A stretch of 64,000 nucleotides of DNA, taken from Odontesthes bonariensis (Eukaryota; Chordata; Actinopteri; Atheriniformes; Atherinopsidae). The stretch covers positions 6,606,754-6,670,753 of the forward strand of contig NC_134509.1 in the NCBI RefSeq assembly GCF_027942865.1, given 5' to 3'. The notes beneath the pieces are model-generated. The model worked only from the letters and a program-made list of their open reading frames with translations, had not been told where the DNA came from and did not search any database. A program made the translations under genes and the position numbers. This document shows, piece by piece, positions 50,301 through 62,098 of the stretch. The first letter of the stretch is position 1. Each line of letters starts with the position of its first letter.

Positions 50301-52002
50301 AGAAATGTTGAAGATCCGTCATTTTGTTTATGGGGACAGATATGTATTTGTTCTACAAATTACTTTTGTTTCTGTTTGGCACAGATACAGCCACCCTAAA
50401 TGATTAAAAGTATACTGTAGGAAACTGTCATTTTTCTGTTTATTCATTTATCTATTGTAAATCTAAAAAAATCTATTGCTCAGAAAGTAATAAGATTTAG
50501 CAGCTTACGTCTCCTCTTAATTGTAAACATGGTAAGGTATCTGATTTAATCTGGATGGAAATGTCCTGTAAATATTGCATTTTGTCAAAAAGAGTAAGGA
50601 AAATCTCATATGGAATAAATACCTTTTTAGAAGAAAAAGAAAGGGAAAATACATACAACTAATTGATAATGTCTTCAATTGTTGAATTTGGCTAAACTAA
50701 CTTCCTTATTAGAGGCTAAACTCTGCATCAACACATTGTCACATCTCATCTTACAATAAATGTTTTACTCTTTGAATCTAGGATAAAGTCATGGATTTAA
50801 AAGAAAAAAGAAAAATAAATACACTTTATTTCAGTTGAAATCCTCTTTTTTTTAAAGGAACAATGCGCACACCATTATTTGATACTGTAACTTGTAAAAT
50901 CAACTTAATAGCAAAATCTTGAAGTAATTATTATCTGTATGATGTTATCAGTGTCTTGTATCATTGTAGAGGCATACTGGACATTTCTTTTCTTCATATA
51001 AAGTTCCTTCAGTTCATTGAAATTTGTGGGTATTTCTTTATGCACAGCTCTCTTAATGTCGCAGTCGGGTCGATTCTTTCCATTTTCAGCCATTTGCCGT
51101 AGATTCGCTGCTGTGCTTGGGATCATTGTCCTGTTGTATGATCCAGTTTCATCCAAACTTTAGCTGTTGCACAGATGGTCTCACGTTTGACTCCAGAATA
51201 CTTTGATAAACAGAGGAGTTCATCAGCTCCGCATGGGTTCATCAACCCGACGACCATGTTTGATTTTTGGTATGAGGTGTTTGTGCTGATATGCTGTGTT
51301 TGGTTTTCACCAAGTGTGCATTGTGACCAAACATCTCCACTGTGGTTTCGTCTGTCCAAAGAACATTAGTCCAGAAGTCGTGGGGTTTGTTGAGATGCAA
51401 CTTTGAAAGCTTAAGCTGTTCTTTTTAGAGAGAGGAGGCAGCCTTTCCAGAAAAGGAAACCTTTTTTAAAAAGGTTTCTGCATTTTGGCTTAGTTTTACC
51501 TAATTTTAACACCTGGTATGTGCCAGATCATTTTCATTATTACTAATAGTGTTATGTCTTTATATATCAAACCTGTGTTTCTTTCTTTTTTTTTTACTGT
51601 ATGTTATATATTATTCTGACACCAAACCAGCAGTTTTACCTGTTGTCTCAAGCATATGTTGACTCTGAAAGTAGGAGGAGAGGGATTTTAATGTCCGTTT
51701 GTTTTTCGTCACAAAGAGATGCTTCAGTCTTTGTAGTTGTAAAAACCGCAGTGTTGTTGTAGTGTGTGTAGTATCGGGAATTAAACTGAATACAGGTTGC
51801 TAAAGACTTTGGTTGAAAATGAATGACAGCGACGGGTGATGAAGATGCATGCCTTTTTCAGAAATGAGAAATTCCACAGAATATATCTTACAAAATGTGC
51901 CTTGCCTCGTCTCTGAGCTCTCTTCACATTGCATCTTCACAGATTGCTGCCATGGTGGTCTCGTTGGTTCTCTACTGCAAGATTGGCGACAACAAAGCGT
52001 GA
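47312..52002 (+). CDS. tetraspanin, TSPAN1/TSPAN16-like
   Basis: Tetraspanins are four-pass membrane proteins that organise receptors, integrins and proteases at the cell surface and in endosomes. Coding exons are 47312-47368, 48268-48483, 48855-48929, 49068-49175, 49422-49574, 49681-49773 and 51943-52002. All introns are phase 0, with GT/AG borders, giving 253 aa. Membrane segments lie near 8-31, 58-80, 92-113 and 220-246. The large extracellular loop has CCG (155-157), CC (182-183), C195 and C208: six cysteines. N-glycosylation sequons are at N147, N160 and N184. Juxtamembrane cysteines (2, 3, 78, 79, 87, 246) are palmitoylation candidates. KCCGFMNYTDFDNSPY strongly resembles TSPAN1, but its place beside rab3d matches human TSPAN16, which shares CCGxxNYTDF. 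I therefore give no symbol. Intron 6 contains a Tc1 relic. Poly(A) signals AATAAA are at 52465 and 52495. Confidence 0.93.
48120..48180. repeat. TA-rich palindromic tract
   Basis: Alternating TATACAGTATATACATATAC, then ATACTGTATATATATATATA, then CAGTATG. This is a cruciform-prone simple repeat in tetraspanin intron 1, not coding. Confidence 0.8.
50880..51470 (-). mobile_element. Tc1-like transposase relic in tetraspanin intron 6
   Basis: On the minus strand, sequence from 51370 downward encodes WTDETTVEMFGHNAHLV-like and KTKHSISAQTPH-like blocks. Sequence near 51130-51100 encodes a QQDNDPKHS-like block (GGACAATGATCCCAAGCAC). Sequence near 51020 encodes KKYPQISMN-like residues. The first two catalytic aspartates of the DDE domain are recognisable, but frames shift between blocks and the SPDLNxxE part is missing. 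It is an inactive copy lying antisense to the host gene. Confidence 0.7.
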
Positions 52003-52559
52003 TGTTTCCTGTTTTGGACCAAATAAATCCATTGCAACTGGTGAAGAAATTTTTGTCGGCACACCGTTATGTATAAAGTTTGATTCGTTTGATTCGCACA
52101 GGCCCATCAATGGATATGCATGGGATGCTCTACATCCCATCTCTTTAAGTTGAGAGAGGTAAACAGAGTACTGAATGTGCCATCACCTTTAAAGCTGCAT
52201 TTGCTCACACTTGTATTGTAGTTTATTTATGTTTGAAAAAGGGTGACACCGTATGTGCTGATACATTTAATCGTAATATGTCATGACGCACAGTGCGGAC
52301 AAATGTAGAGACTTGTATGTGTACTCTATGTAAGTCACATTCGTTGCAATAATTTGATACTTTTATTTTTGTATGTTTGATCATATTTGAATAAGAAATA
52401 TCCCAATCGTGGCATTACAGAGTGCTTGTGATTGTCTTTGGTATATGTTTGTACAGGTTATTGTAATAAATATAAAACTGACACTGAATATACGAATAAA
52501 TTGAACTGAATGGAATAATTCTTTATTAATCCCCAAAGTTAAATGATATTGTTACAGTA

Positions 52560-53035
52560 TAACTCAGATGAAAGCTTTTTACCCAAGTCCCCTTTAATTT
52601 ATGGACCACTGAACGGCTTCTTAAATGCTCCCTCTTAGAGGAAAGCTTATCCATGTTTCTGATCCTATTAATGCTTCACTAGGAGGCAAACTTAGTCATA
52701 TTCATATATTGAAGATCTGTTATAATTCATTATATCAACCGTTCTGTTATTAGCTATATTTTTAAATGCTTCCTCTTGGAGGAAAGTTTATCCATGTTTG
52801 TTAGCTTTTGTTAGTTTACTCAAATTACCTGTTATAGTTATACCAATCTTACTATTAGCTAAAATTACTTTTGCTCTGTTATAGTTATACCAATCTTACT
52901 GTTAGCTAAAATTAACGTTTTTATTTACCTGTATTTCTGTGTTATATTTTTTCTGTATGTCTTTATGTAAAGCACATTGAGTTGCCTGTGGTATGAAATG
53001 CGCTATATAAATAAAGATTGATTGATTGATATAAG
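52560..53035 (+). mobile_element. L2-type LINE or SINE 3' tail with internal duplications
   Basis: AAAGCACATTGAGTTGCCTG, then TGGTATGAAATGCGCTATAT, then AAATAAAGATTGATTGATTG is the classic 3' end of fish L2-type LINEs and dependent SINEs, ending in a (GATT)n tail at about 53010-53032. Upstream, two short segments occur twice: CTTGGAGGAAAG, TTATCCATGTTT (52621 and 52766) and TTATAGTTATACCAATCTTA (about 52834 and 52880). No RT coding part is attached. Confidence 0.55.
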
Positions 53036-53039
53036 TCAC

Positions 53040-56000
53040 TTGTGAAAAGTAACTAATTAAATGAAATAGCAAAATAAAATAGAAATGAAAATCATCTGTC
53101 AAGCTATTGGAAAATTGGCAGTGTAGCAGGCATAGAAGAGGGTACGGTTGAAATGAAATCTCCAGAGATCACCGTGAATACATTGAGGTGTAGTGTTTGT
53201 AGCTTGGCAACAGCTGCGCTGATGACATCACACGGAGTGTCAGCAGGTAACACAGGCAAAACTCTATCTATAAACAACATGAATTGGAACTCATAGCTAA
53301 CAGCTCAATGCCCAGGGTACAGAGACACTCCTTTTCAATAACTATCCTGAGTTACACCATTCAACACACCATCCATCAGCGACAAGGATCATGGTCCCTC
53401 TTTCCTTATTGTTGCCACTGCTGACAGTATCTGTCTGCCTGTACTGTATAGTCTGAAAGCTACATAGAAAGGCATTGGATTTGGGGATACGTTCCTGTAG
53501 TCATGTCTTAGTGTAAAACATAATACTGCATCCCCAATATGCCTGCTGTGTCCTCATCAGTGCTCAAGCTTGTCTATCTTATTAGCAGTTGATCTCACAT
53601 TCCCAAAACCATCAAGACAAGCAGCGGTTTAGACTTCCTTCTCTTTGCTCTCCATTTTGCTCCTGACCTACATCCGCGATGGCTCCTCTTCAGTTTGTCT
53701 GGATTTAGGGTCTCCTTCCACAGATAGCTTTGGGTTTAGAAAGCTTTAGAAATAATTTGCCCATTGAAATCATTATTTAACATAACGGACGTTAAGTGCC
53801 AAATTTACCAGCAGAAACCCCTCAAGGAGCACAGTATCCAAATCAGTATAGAAAAAGTATTTTTGAAAAATCTGTATTTTTGCAGAAAAAAGTAGAAATG
53901 CTTAGGACGCTACAAAGGAGGACACAGTTTGACCGGAGCTACTGCAGCCGGCTTCCACAGGTGTGACAACATTCTGATGCTCTAATTCCTCTATATCAAG
54001 ATTGAAAGAGAAGGCATGTCAGGTGACAGTTGTAAAATTATGAGATTATCGTAATGGAATTTTCCTCCCGCTGTTCGTATCTGACCCTGAACAGAGAAAA
54101 AAAAAAAAAAAACACTTTGCTAGTCATTGACATTGATAACTAAAGGCCAAATTTCCAAATGGAAACTCTCTTGAAGTGTACAGCTGAAGTCCTGTCACTC
54201 CTAAACGTAACGCACATCACTGTTGTATTGTAGCAACTCATATACATTACAACATACGCTACATATTAACTCTAAACTTCATGTCTTTGACGGTTACCCA
54301 GAGGATCTTCTGTATCCAGTATAACAGTCTGTGTGATGTATGCTTTTGAAAGTTCCCAGCACTTAAAAAAAAACCATAAAGAAGTTTATTGTACATTTTA
54401 TTGGACTGTAGCTTCCCTCCTGTAGGAAATAAAAGACAGGTACAAATTATTTCAGCTTTACCAAATAGCATATAATTCTGGCACACCATTAACACGGAAC
54501 AACGGTAACATGTTATAGACAAGTCAAACATGTCTACGGTACTTTTGAATGAAAGTTGTGGCTTTTAGGTGTCAAACACAGGTAAGGTCTGTTGTTCTGG
54601 GTTTTCAGAGCTGAAAAAAAGAAACAAGGTTTGGGATGGTGGCCTCTAATTCTACTATTCTCGTATGGCCAGCTAATAAATATGTCAGAAAGAATAAAGT
54701 ACGCAGTAGAACTGAATCTATCTTGCTGCTAGTTGAGAGCTTAGGCTTTGTTTTTTTTTATAAAACGTGTGCACTATTTGAAAACAGCCTCCTGGAAAAA
54801 CTTTAACTGTCCACAAAAAGGTTTATTTTTCGGGCTCTGAAGAAGTTATACTTATAGAATAAAAAAGGTTTAATATATCAAACCTTTGGCATTCATTTTA
54901 AATTCTTATGCTAGCCCCTTTGTTTATTAATATATTAAAAAAGCAATATTTGTGTGTCTGGAAAATGATGGTGTGGAACATCTCATCAGGCTTGAAAGGT
55001 CATTTTTGCTAGGCTGATCATTTGTTTTCTAACTTCTGTGCCAATGATGACGCTTGTATTACTCTTCTGTTTCTATTCTGAGGGCTATATTTTCTGTAGA
55101 GTCTCTCAAAACTTTGTGTTTTTGATTGTTCATAACTGTTCAACTGTGTGAGGAGTTAACGGCTATGCTTGACCAGAACTGCTAAAATTCACTTTATGTC
55201 ATGTGTTGTTACTTTATAGCTGGCGAAGTTTAAGGTGTGCAGGCTACTTAAACAGCAGATTCAAACATTACATGCTGTCCCGTAGTTACCTGACCTTTTC
55301 ATTGGTGTCATAAAACATTCCACTTCTTTCTGTCACCATAAACCAGGAACTGCACTTTAAAGCAGAATGTGACCATTTAGTATTGTTTTTCTTCTGCTCA
55401 GGTTTCGTTATCTTAGAAGTGAACTGAAGCCTCTGCGTGCATTAACTCTACTCTGGATAAGCTGTATCAAGCTGTAGGCCAGCCTTTTTATTGTAACTTA
55501 TAAAATACACATGAACACTTGTTAAATTAAGTCATCCATTAACTGTATTTGTTCACCTGTTTGCTAACATCCACCTGACAGTGACATAGTCTCCTCAAAT
55601 TAGCAACTTTATTGTGTTGTGTCATGTTATCACACGCCCTTTGATTCCATATTCATTAATGATAGAAAACACTATACTCCAGGATGTAAGGATATTATGG
55701 ATACTACATGCAGAGCATAACAAGAAACCCAAAGTTTATTTCCTCTTTTCCTTATTAAAACAAAGACAGATTCTATCAAATCTGGTATTTTGTGGACTGG
55801 CACAGGTTCAAGTTGGTATTTAGGTCCCGTGTTTATGGGTCACTTACTTCACAGGATCAAGCCTATCACCTCCCTGAGTTGCTTTGTGCTCATAGTTAAC
55901 ACTGTGGTTCCTTTTATTGACCGCATTTTCCCAGCAGGAAGTTGTGAAAAAAAGGTCAATAAACCTGAAAGAAAGAGAGCTTGTGACAAATTTTCCATAG

Positions 56001-57160
56001 TCTATCATTGCAGCAGTTGGGCAGGAAGAAGAGAGATAGTTTGCAAACGGTGCCCTCTTGTGGAAAAAAATAAATACTCAGCAGCTATGTGCAGGAAGTG
56101 ATTAAGCCATGATACTACTGAAAGCATCCACATACATCTTAAATTCATGCCAATCCTACGGTTGTAGACAGAGGAGGGGAAAGTGTTTCTCAATGCCCAG
56201 GTAGCACACATGTGAAAGTCAAACACTCTTTCAATTGGAACACTGTCGGCTAGTCAGTCAGTGTGTGATCAGGTCATGGGTGATGGAGCACAATGCCATC
56301 TAATGGCATAATGATGGGATGTCAAGGGAGAGGCTTAAAAGCTGCTTTCAGGAATAAATGCACAGGAAACAGCTTGTTTACACAGGGAACTTAAACTCAT
56401 TATTGTTTTACAATCAAAGGCATGAAGCGAGAGTATTTTTCAAGTGTTCAGTTGAAAGTGAGATGGTAAAATAGGTTGTTTTAGGCAGCAAGTATGCTCT
56501 CTTTTTTTCCAATTTCCTCTTAGTAAGTCTTTGATTTGAAAAAATATCTGATCTACAGATTCAGTTCAAGATATAACATATAGAGTATGATAAAAGTTAA
56601 TACGTTTTATTATCACAAAATCTATATTATTATTATTCTATATTCAGTCTTTCTTGTTTGTTAGATTTTTGGTGGAACAAAAACGTTTTTTTTTTATTTA
56701 TTCAAAGAAATTACAGGACAGAGAAAGAGGTATCAGTCAAATGTTTTTGCTTGCTGTTGTGACAGTTTGTGTATCTCATAAATCCTTTGCCGTGACCATG
56801 TCTCACTGCACTTGAGCACTTCAGGGCACAGGCTATGGGAGATTTGAAACTACCACAAAAGGTTGCAAAATCACAAAAGTGCTTACTCTTTGCCGAACTT
56901 CAGAAGGACAAAAATGTTGATTTTTACCTGAGTGTTTATTAAACCTCTTTATCTATTGCTTTTTTAAACTCTAAGCAAAAGCTAAAACGCCGTTTACATT
57001 AGTAAAATCAACCTAGATTTCATCATTTTGAAACCTAGAGATCAAATTTGCCCTTTCAGATGTTTTTATGAGCATGTTTTTAATACTTACCATAAATCTG
57101 AGGACCCTCTCTGTCTGGCAACCATCCACGACCTGGACTTTGAAGCTTGGTGTGATGTCT
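53040..57160. other. intergenic between tetraspanin and dand5, nothing recognised
   Basis: About 4 kb of AT-rich, mostly single-copy-looking DNA without coding signatures. A16-17 lies at 54095-54112, and T-runs at 54745 and 56687. ORFs at 54259-54531 and 55790-56101 lack domains and splice context. Regulatory sequence of dand5 may lie in the last kilobase. Confidence 0.4.
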
Positions 57161-57214
57161 GATCTGGTGTGGGAACTGCGACGCCTTCTTTGCGTTAAAG
57201 CGCAGGTGAGAACT

Positions 57215-57260
57215 GGCAGCTGCCTATAAGAAGGCTCCTTCCACAACACAGACGAAGCAC
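57215..57260 (+). promoter_or_regulatory. candidate TATA promoter of dand5
   Basis: CTATAAGAAGGC at 57224-57235 is a TATA-like box about 200 bp upstream of the dand5 ATG. A start site would fall near 57250-57260. The 5' UTR may contain a small intron, since TTTTTTTTCCGTCAG lies directly before ACTATGG at the start codon. Confidence 0.4.
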
Positions 57261-57428
57261 TGACAGCAAGGTTGCCATTCGGAACCTTGGACCATGATCC
57301 ACCAGACAAAGTTATTCTTTATTTAGTTTTTGTCGTTGAAAATTTTCCTTAATTCTAGTTTTGAAAATTATTGTAGAATTCCAGTTTCTTACCTATTTTG
57401 AGTATTATCCTTTTTTTTCCGTCAGACT

Positions 57429-58420
57429 ATGGCTTTCTTGATTAGTTTAATCTTTTTGCTGAGTTGGACAGCTGTAGCAGTTACATTTCCCTACAATACT
57501 CCTGTGAAAGAATCAAGGTTTGAATTTGAGTCATCTGGCAGCAGACCAGATGAACCTGTCCAGGGTACAGTCAAGGTTGTGCAGCTGGACCCTCGCACGT
57601 TGACCCAGTCAGGGTTCTTCAGAAGAGGACTCACCCCCAGAAGAGCCATTTCTCACAGCTCCAGACTGCCCTTCCCTGCTTTCCTGTCTCGTGGGCGTCC
57701 AGGTCAGGCTTCGACCCACAAAGCCGCTGTAAATCCACTACACACCCTGCGCCCTAAAGGTCCCACAGAGATGGAGCTGAAGAAGAAGCAAGGGCTGCAG
57801 ATGTGGCAGAGAGCCATGGGTAAAGGTGGCAAAACGCCACTGCCTGTCAGCCTGAAGGATGCCAAACAAACATGCACTGCAGTGCCTTTCACTCAGGTAA
57901 GAAGAAGAAAAAAAAAGTCTTCTGAATGAACTTATTTGGAAAAAAAACCTTGAAAAAAAACATTAAGAGAAATGCATTCTTTACACAGCTAAATAACACT
58001 GCAAACCTTCCATTGTAAAGAGGTGCTAATTTTTCACTGACAGTTTGAGAGATGTCTGTTTACTCTTGAAGCTGCCACTGTGTTTATCCCAAACTCGACC
58101 CTTTCTTATCATCTTCCCAGCATGTGACGGCAGATGGATGCCAAACAGTAACAGTGCACAACAAGCTGTGTTTCGGCCAGTGCAGCTCCCTCTTTGTCCC
58201 ATCAGAGGGGGAGTTTTCCGAACTGAGTCCCGGGACAGGAGCCTTCCACCACAGGGCCCCCTGCTCCCGCTGTGCCCCATCAAAAGCTCAAACCGTCACT
58301 GTGCCTCTGCGGTGTGAAGCTGAGGTTCGGGAGAGGCGAGTGATGGTGGTGGAGGAGTGCAAGTGTGAGACAAGGCGGGAGGAGCAGGGTGCTGAGGCTG
58401 CAGCCTCCACATATCTGTAA
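57429..58420 (+). CDS. dand5: DAN-domain BMP/Nodal antagonist DAND5 (Charon/Coco)
   Basis: Dand5 is a secreted cystine-knot protein that binds and blocks Nodal. In fish it is made around Kupffer's vesicle, where flow-induced loss of its mRNA on the left sets left-right asymmetry. Two exons: 57429-57896 (donor CAG|GTAAGA) and 58121-58420 (after TTCCCAG, ending TAA), in frame, 255 aa. A signal peptide covers about residues 1-19 (MAFLISLIFLLSWTAVAV). A basic pro-like region follows (FFRRGLTPRR). The DAN knot has nine cysteines: 149, 163, 173, 177, 204, 207, 221, 236 and 238, matching the family pattern with C-x2-C and terminal CKC. The single intron falls between the first and second knot cysteines, as in cerberus-family genes. 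Assignment to dand5 and not cer1 rests on the short N-terminus and synteny. ATTAAA at 58667-58672 is a likely poly(A) signal. Confidence 0.92.
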
Positions 58421-58679
58421 CTGTATTACAGCTGTGACAACAAGACTACTAAATGCACTCGGTATGTATGTGTGTCCGAATTTGACTCATCTGAATATGT
58501 TATTCAGTGTAAAAACGTCTGGTGGCTTATCCCACCATAGATTGTCGACAAATGACCTTAATTTCTGTCATGCAGTTTTCTGTTCCATAAGATGGAGCTG
58601 TCCACATTGGACTTCAACACTTTTTTTAAAGTAATTTAAACGGAAACATTTTGATCTGTGATTGTCATTAAAATGTCCT

Positions 58680-61600
58680 CTTTTTCCACTTACCTTTTGC
58701 CTGGTCTTGCTAATTAGTTTCCTACCAGCACTGTCAAATTCACAAGTGCAATTTAGTTTGCATGCAAAGCTCAAGTAAAAACACAAAGAACATTTGTCGT
58801 TGTTGTTTTCTTTTTCTTTTTTTTTTGGCCCTCTCTCGTATTCAAGCATTCAAGTGTTAGTTCCTATATTTTATTAAAAAGCCATGTTCCACCGACTTTT
58901 AGCACATACCACTTACATCTGAAAGCACCAAACTGGAGAGCAAACGAGCTATTGAGCATAGGTACTTAGCCGTAAGCAAACATAATTGTTTCAGCATGGT
59001 CTCCTGAATTATGTATAGGAGCCATTCTCATGCCCAATGTCTTTTCAGAGTGGTTGTGGGAATTTGAACATCCTTCACCACAGATGCACTTGAGCAAGCG
59101 GGCATGTGTGATTATGTGCGTATGAGCTTTTCTCTTTCAGTTAAGGCCCATAAAACCTATTATTCATTTATATCCTGGCACCTGGGGCTGGTAAAGTGAA
59201 CTCATCCCTCACATCCCAACATACATTCCCAGAGGGGCATAAAGAAGGGGGCTCTTTACGTCGCCTTGGCATGCTGTCAAAATGACTGCTTAGATGTCCA
59301 TTTGCATTCACGTGGGTCGTCCGAAAAAAGTGAAAGCGTTCATTGCGCTACGGGGGGTTTCCATTGAGTGCCTTGGATTCTATTAGCATGTGATTAACAT
59401 CTTGGGTTGATGGCTATATTTTCCAAGATTGATGAGACAAATATTTGCCCAGGTCTTAACTGTGAAGAACTAGGGGCCACTTTTAATCAAGCACTTGTAT
59501 TTTTCCAAATACGAGGGATGAGAGGTTGGGAAGCTCGTAGAGCTGTGATCAAATTCAGCTTTTTTCAGTTCTCAACAGTAAGGAGGGCTTTTTGTAAACT
59601 GCCAACCTCTCGTTGTACAGAGCTAAATCTGTGTGGTATTAGTCATAACTCTCTGTCACGTTTCATGTCGCGTTTCACTTACGAACTATAATAATCATAT
59701 CATGAAGATGTTGCTGAAAGAAGAGGCACGATCCAACTGACTTTTCTCCAAATACTGCAGTCTTTTTCCAATTCTATCTGGAAAATAGATAGATTAAAAA
59801 AAAAGGGAAAATGGGCATTGTGGAGGGATGGAAAGAGGGATGAAGGGGAGGAAGAAAGGGAGGAGAAAAGGGAAGAGGAGGGTGGTTGTTGATTGAACAA
59901 ACAAGGAGCACAAGAGAGTGCACCACTTAGCAAGACAGATGTTAGCCCCCTTTCTCATTGTGGGATCCGATGGAGCACTCCTGTGTCATTAAGGATGGCC
60001 TGGTTCCCATGGCGAGGGGAAAGGAAAGGAGAAAAAGAAGGAGGGCCCACTGCCAAGTTCAGCGCCTCAGGGATCAGATCAGCGTCACGGGGTGCTAAGC
60101 GGCCTAGTTAGCGCTTTAGAACGCACAATAAGCTGCCTGCTCTTTCACTGTGTGTGTAGGCCTTTTAACTGTCAGACATGGAAATGGTTGAGAGATGTGT
60201 GGGACAGGGGAACTCAAACAAAATCAGTTCAGTCAAGGAGTATCATGGGGTATTATAGATTTTTGCTCATTATTCAGGAGTTTTACTTTTACGAAAAAGA
60301 TCTTCATGCGGCTATAGGTGCAACCATTTCATTTAAGGACTGTGTTTGAAACACTTTTGAGCTAACCAACCAGCAGAGCACTACTGGAAAGGGAAAGTCT
60401 TCCAGACTTTCGTCAGCCACTTGAGACTTGGTTGGAGCGAAACCATCATGATACTTTGGACCAGACTGGACGGCGGATCTGGCGTCAGCTAGAGTGTGAA
60501 CAGGGGGTCCCTTATGCACTCTCTGAAAACAAATCTGGATGGTGGTTGGCTACGCCAGGATGAATATTCGCAAGTTTCATGATGATGAGTTAAGTCACAG
60601 GCGAGACAGAGTGTTCTCACCTAAGTCCCATCAGGACAGGTGCACTGCTGTAGGTGTCAGGCTCCAGGTGAGAGGGTGTCTGTTCCACAGCTAACATCTA
60701 CCACCCCTCAGATACGGTGGTACATACTCGCTGTGTGGTGTTAGTCTGGACCAGCTGGTCAGAGTTGGCTCTGCTGGAGATGGTGCCCCGGGCTAAGCCT
60801 GCCAGCCTACTGCCATTCTGCCTGGCTGCCAGCCCACCTGCCAGGCTGTTTGCTGGGTTCTGGGAGAACAAAGATAGGTGTAGCCCTATCAACATCAAAG
60901 TTTGTCACTGGATGAAATCCTCTGGTAGTTTTACTATCTGAAACTACCACCCTGCAGACAGTACCACAACTAATGTTTAGAGTAAATTATGGGTAAATGT
61001 TTGTTAATCTGACACTAGATGTGAAATTACGGCAAAAATTACAGAGAAATGTTAAAATTTTGGTCATCCCGATCACAACACATCAGGTGAGGAGGGTTTA
61101 ATATATCTTTTCATCATTTACATATAGTTTTATCAGAAGTTGGACCACAGTTTATCTTTAGTTCAAGCTTGACTGATAGTAAGCCTGATAGTAGCAGCCC
61201 TTGAAACAAAGATACCATGGGATACATCAAATTCAGATTAAAGAAAAGAAAAAAATGAATACCTTGTTTCAGTGAAAGCTAGTCAGTAAAAATAAACTCC
61301 CTTGATCTGACTAAGTGATCATGGTATAAATAAAAGATGCTGTCAGATGATCTGATAGCACCAGAAGTGAAACAGAGATTTCAAAAGCGTGGAAATGTAC
61401 GAAGATCATATTGCTTGGCTTGAGTGATAAAACATACTTTCATGCAATCAAACCACTGAACTAGTAGTGACAACTGTAACTGAGCAAAGGTTGCTAAAAG
61501 GGAAAATCCAAAGTGAGAAAAATGTGAGAGAAAGGACTGAACCCAGGAGAAGTTGAGAACAAAAAGTTGTTTTTGACAATCAGAAACTTCGTGTTTTGTA

Positions 61601-62090
61601 CAGTGGAGAAAATCTCAGGAGACTACAAGGTATAAGGTGCAACCTAAGAAAGCCCGGGTTTAAAATATCTAAATGTTTAAAATATCGCATTGTTCAACTT
61701 CTAACTGGTTGATTTCACTTCAATTTCTTATACCGCTTAAAGTGGTGGCATCGCTGTAAATCAATCAAATGCATGAGACTGAAAAAGTTTCTCCCATTCA
61801 TCGTGGCAGAATGGGTTGTGTCAATGCTCAGAAACTTTTCTGGGCAACAAAATTGTTATGTATATTGTTATATTAATTTTAACAGGCTCAAGGTTTTTCA
61901 TTTCGTGAAACTGTCACAAATGTGATATTGCTAAGCTTTTAAATTTTCAAAAATGCAGGAGGTAGCAGAGAGTGGATGGAGGCATCGATGGTGTTGGGAC
62001 AATGGAACCAGGTTCAAGTGCAATCATTCACCAATAACCTTTTATTTTTCAACTTTTCTGCAGTTGGTTTAAAAGACATTGTTCCATTTA
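58680..62090. other. non-coding region downstream of dand5
   Basis: No exon was identified. Several stretches (about 59150-59300, 59440-59690, 59900-60120) are less AT-rich and free of recognisable repeats. They could be conserved regulatory DNA; in human, NFIX lies beside DAND5 and has large regulatory deserts. This is inference. A purine-rich patch (GGAGGAAGAAAGGGAGGAG) lies at 59820-59885. Confidence 0.35.
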
Positions 62091-62098
62091 GACATTAA

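Noticed and set aside
52479-53035. Possible CRISPR-like short direct repeats
   Set aside because: Only two copies each of two different short segments in a eukaryotic LINE tail; no regular spacing.
57013-57309. 98-aa minus-strand ORF ahead of dand5
   Set aside because: Overlaps the predicted dand5 promoter on the opposite strand; no domain or conserved motif.
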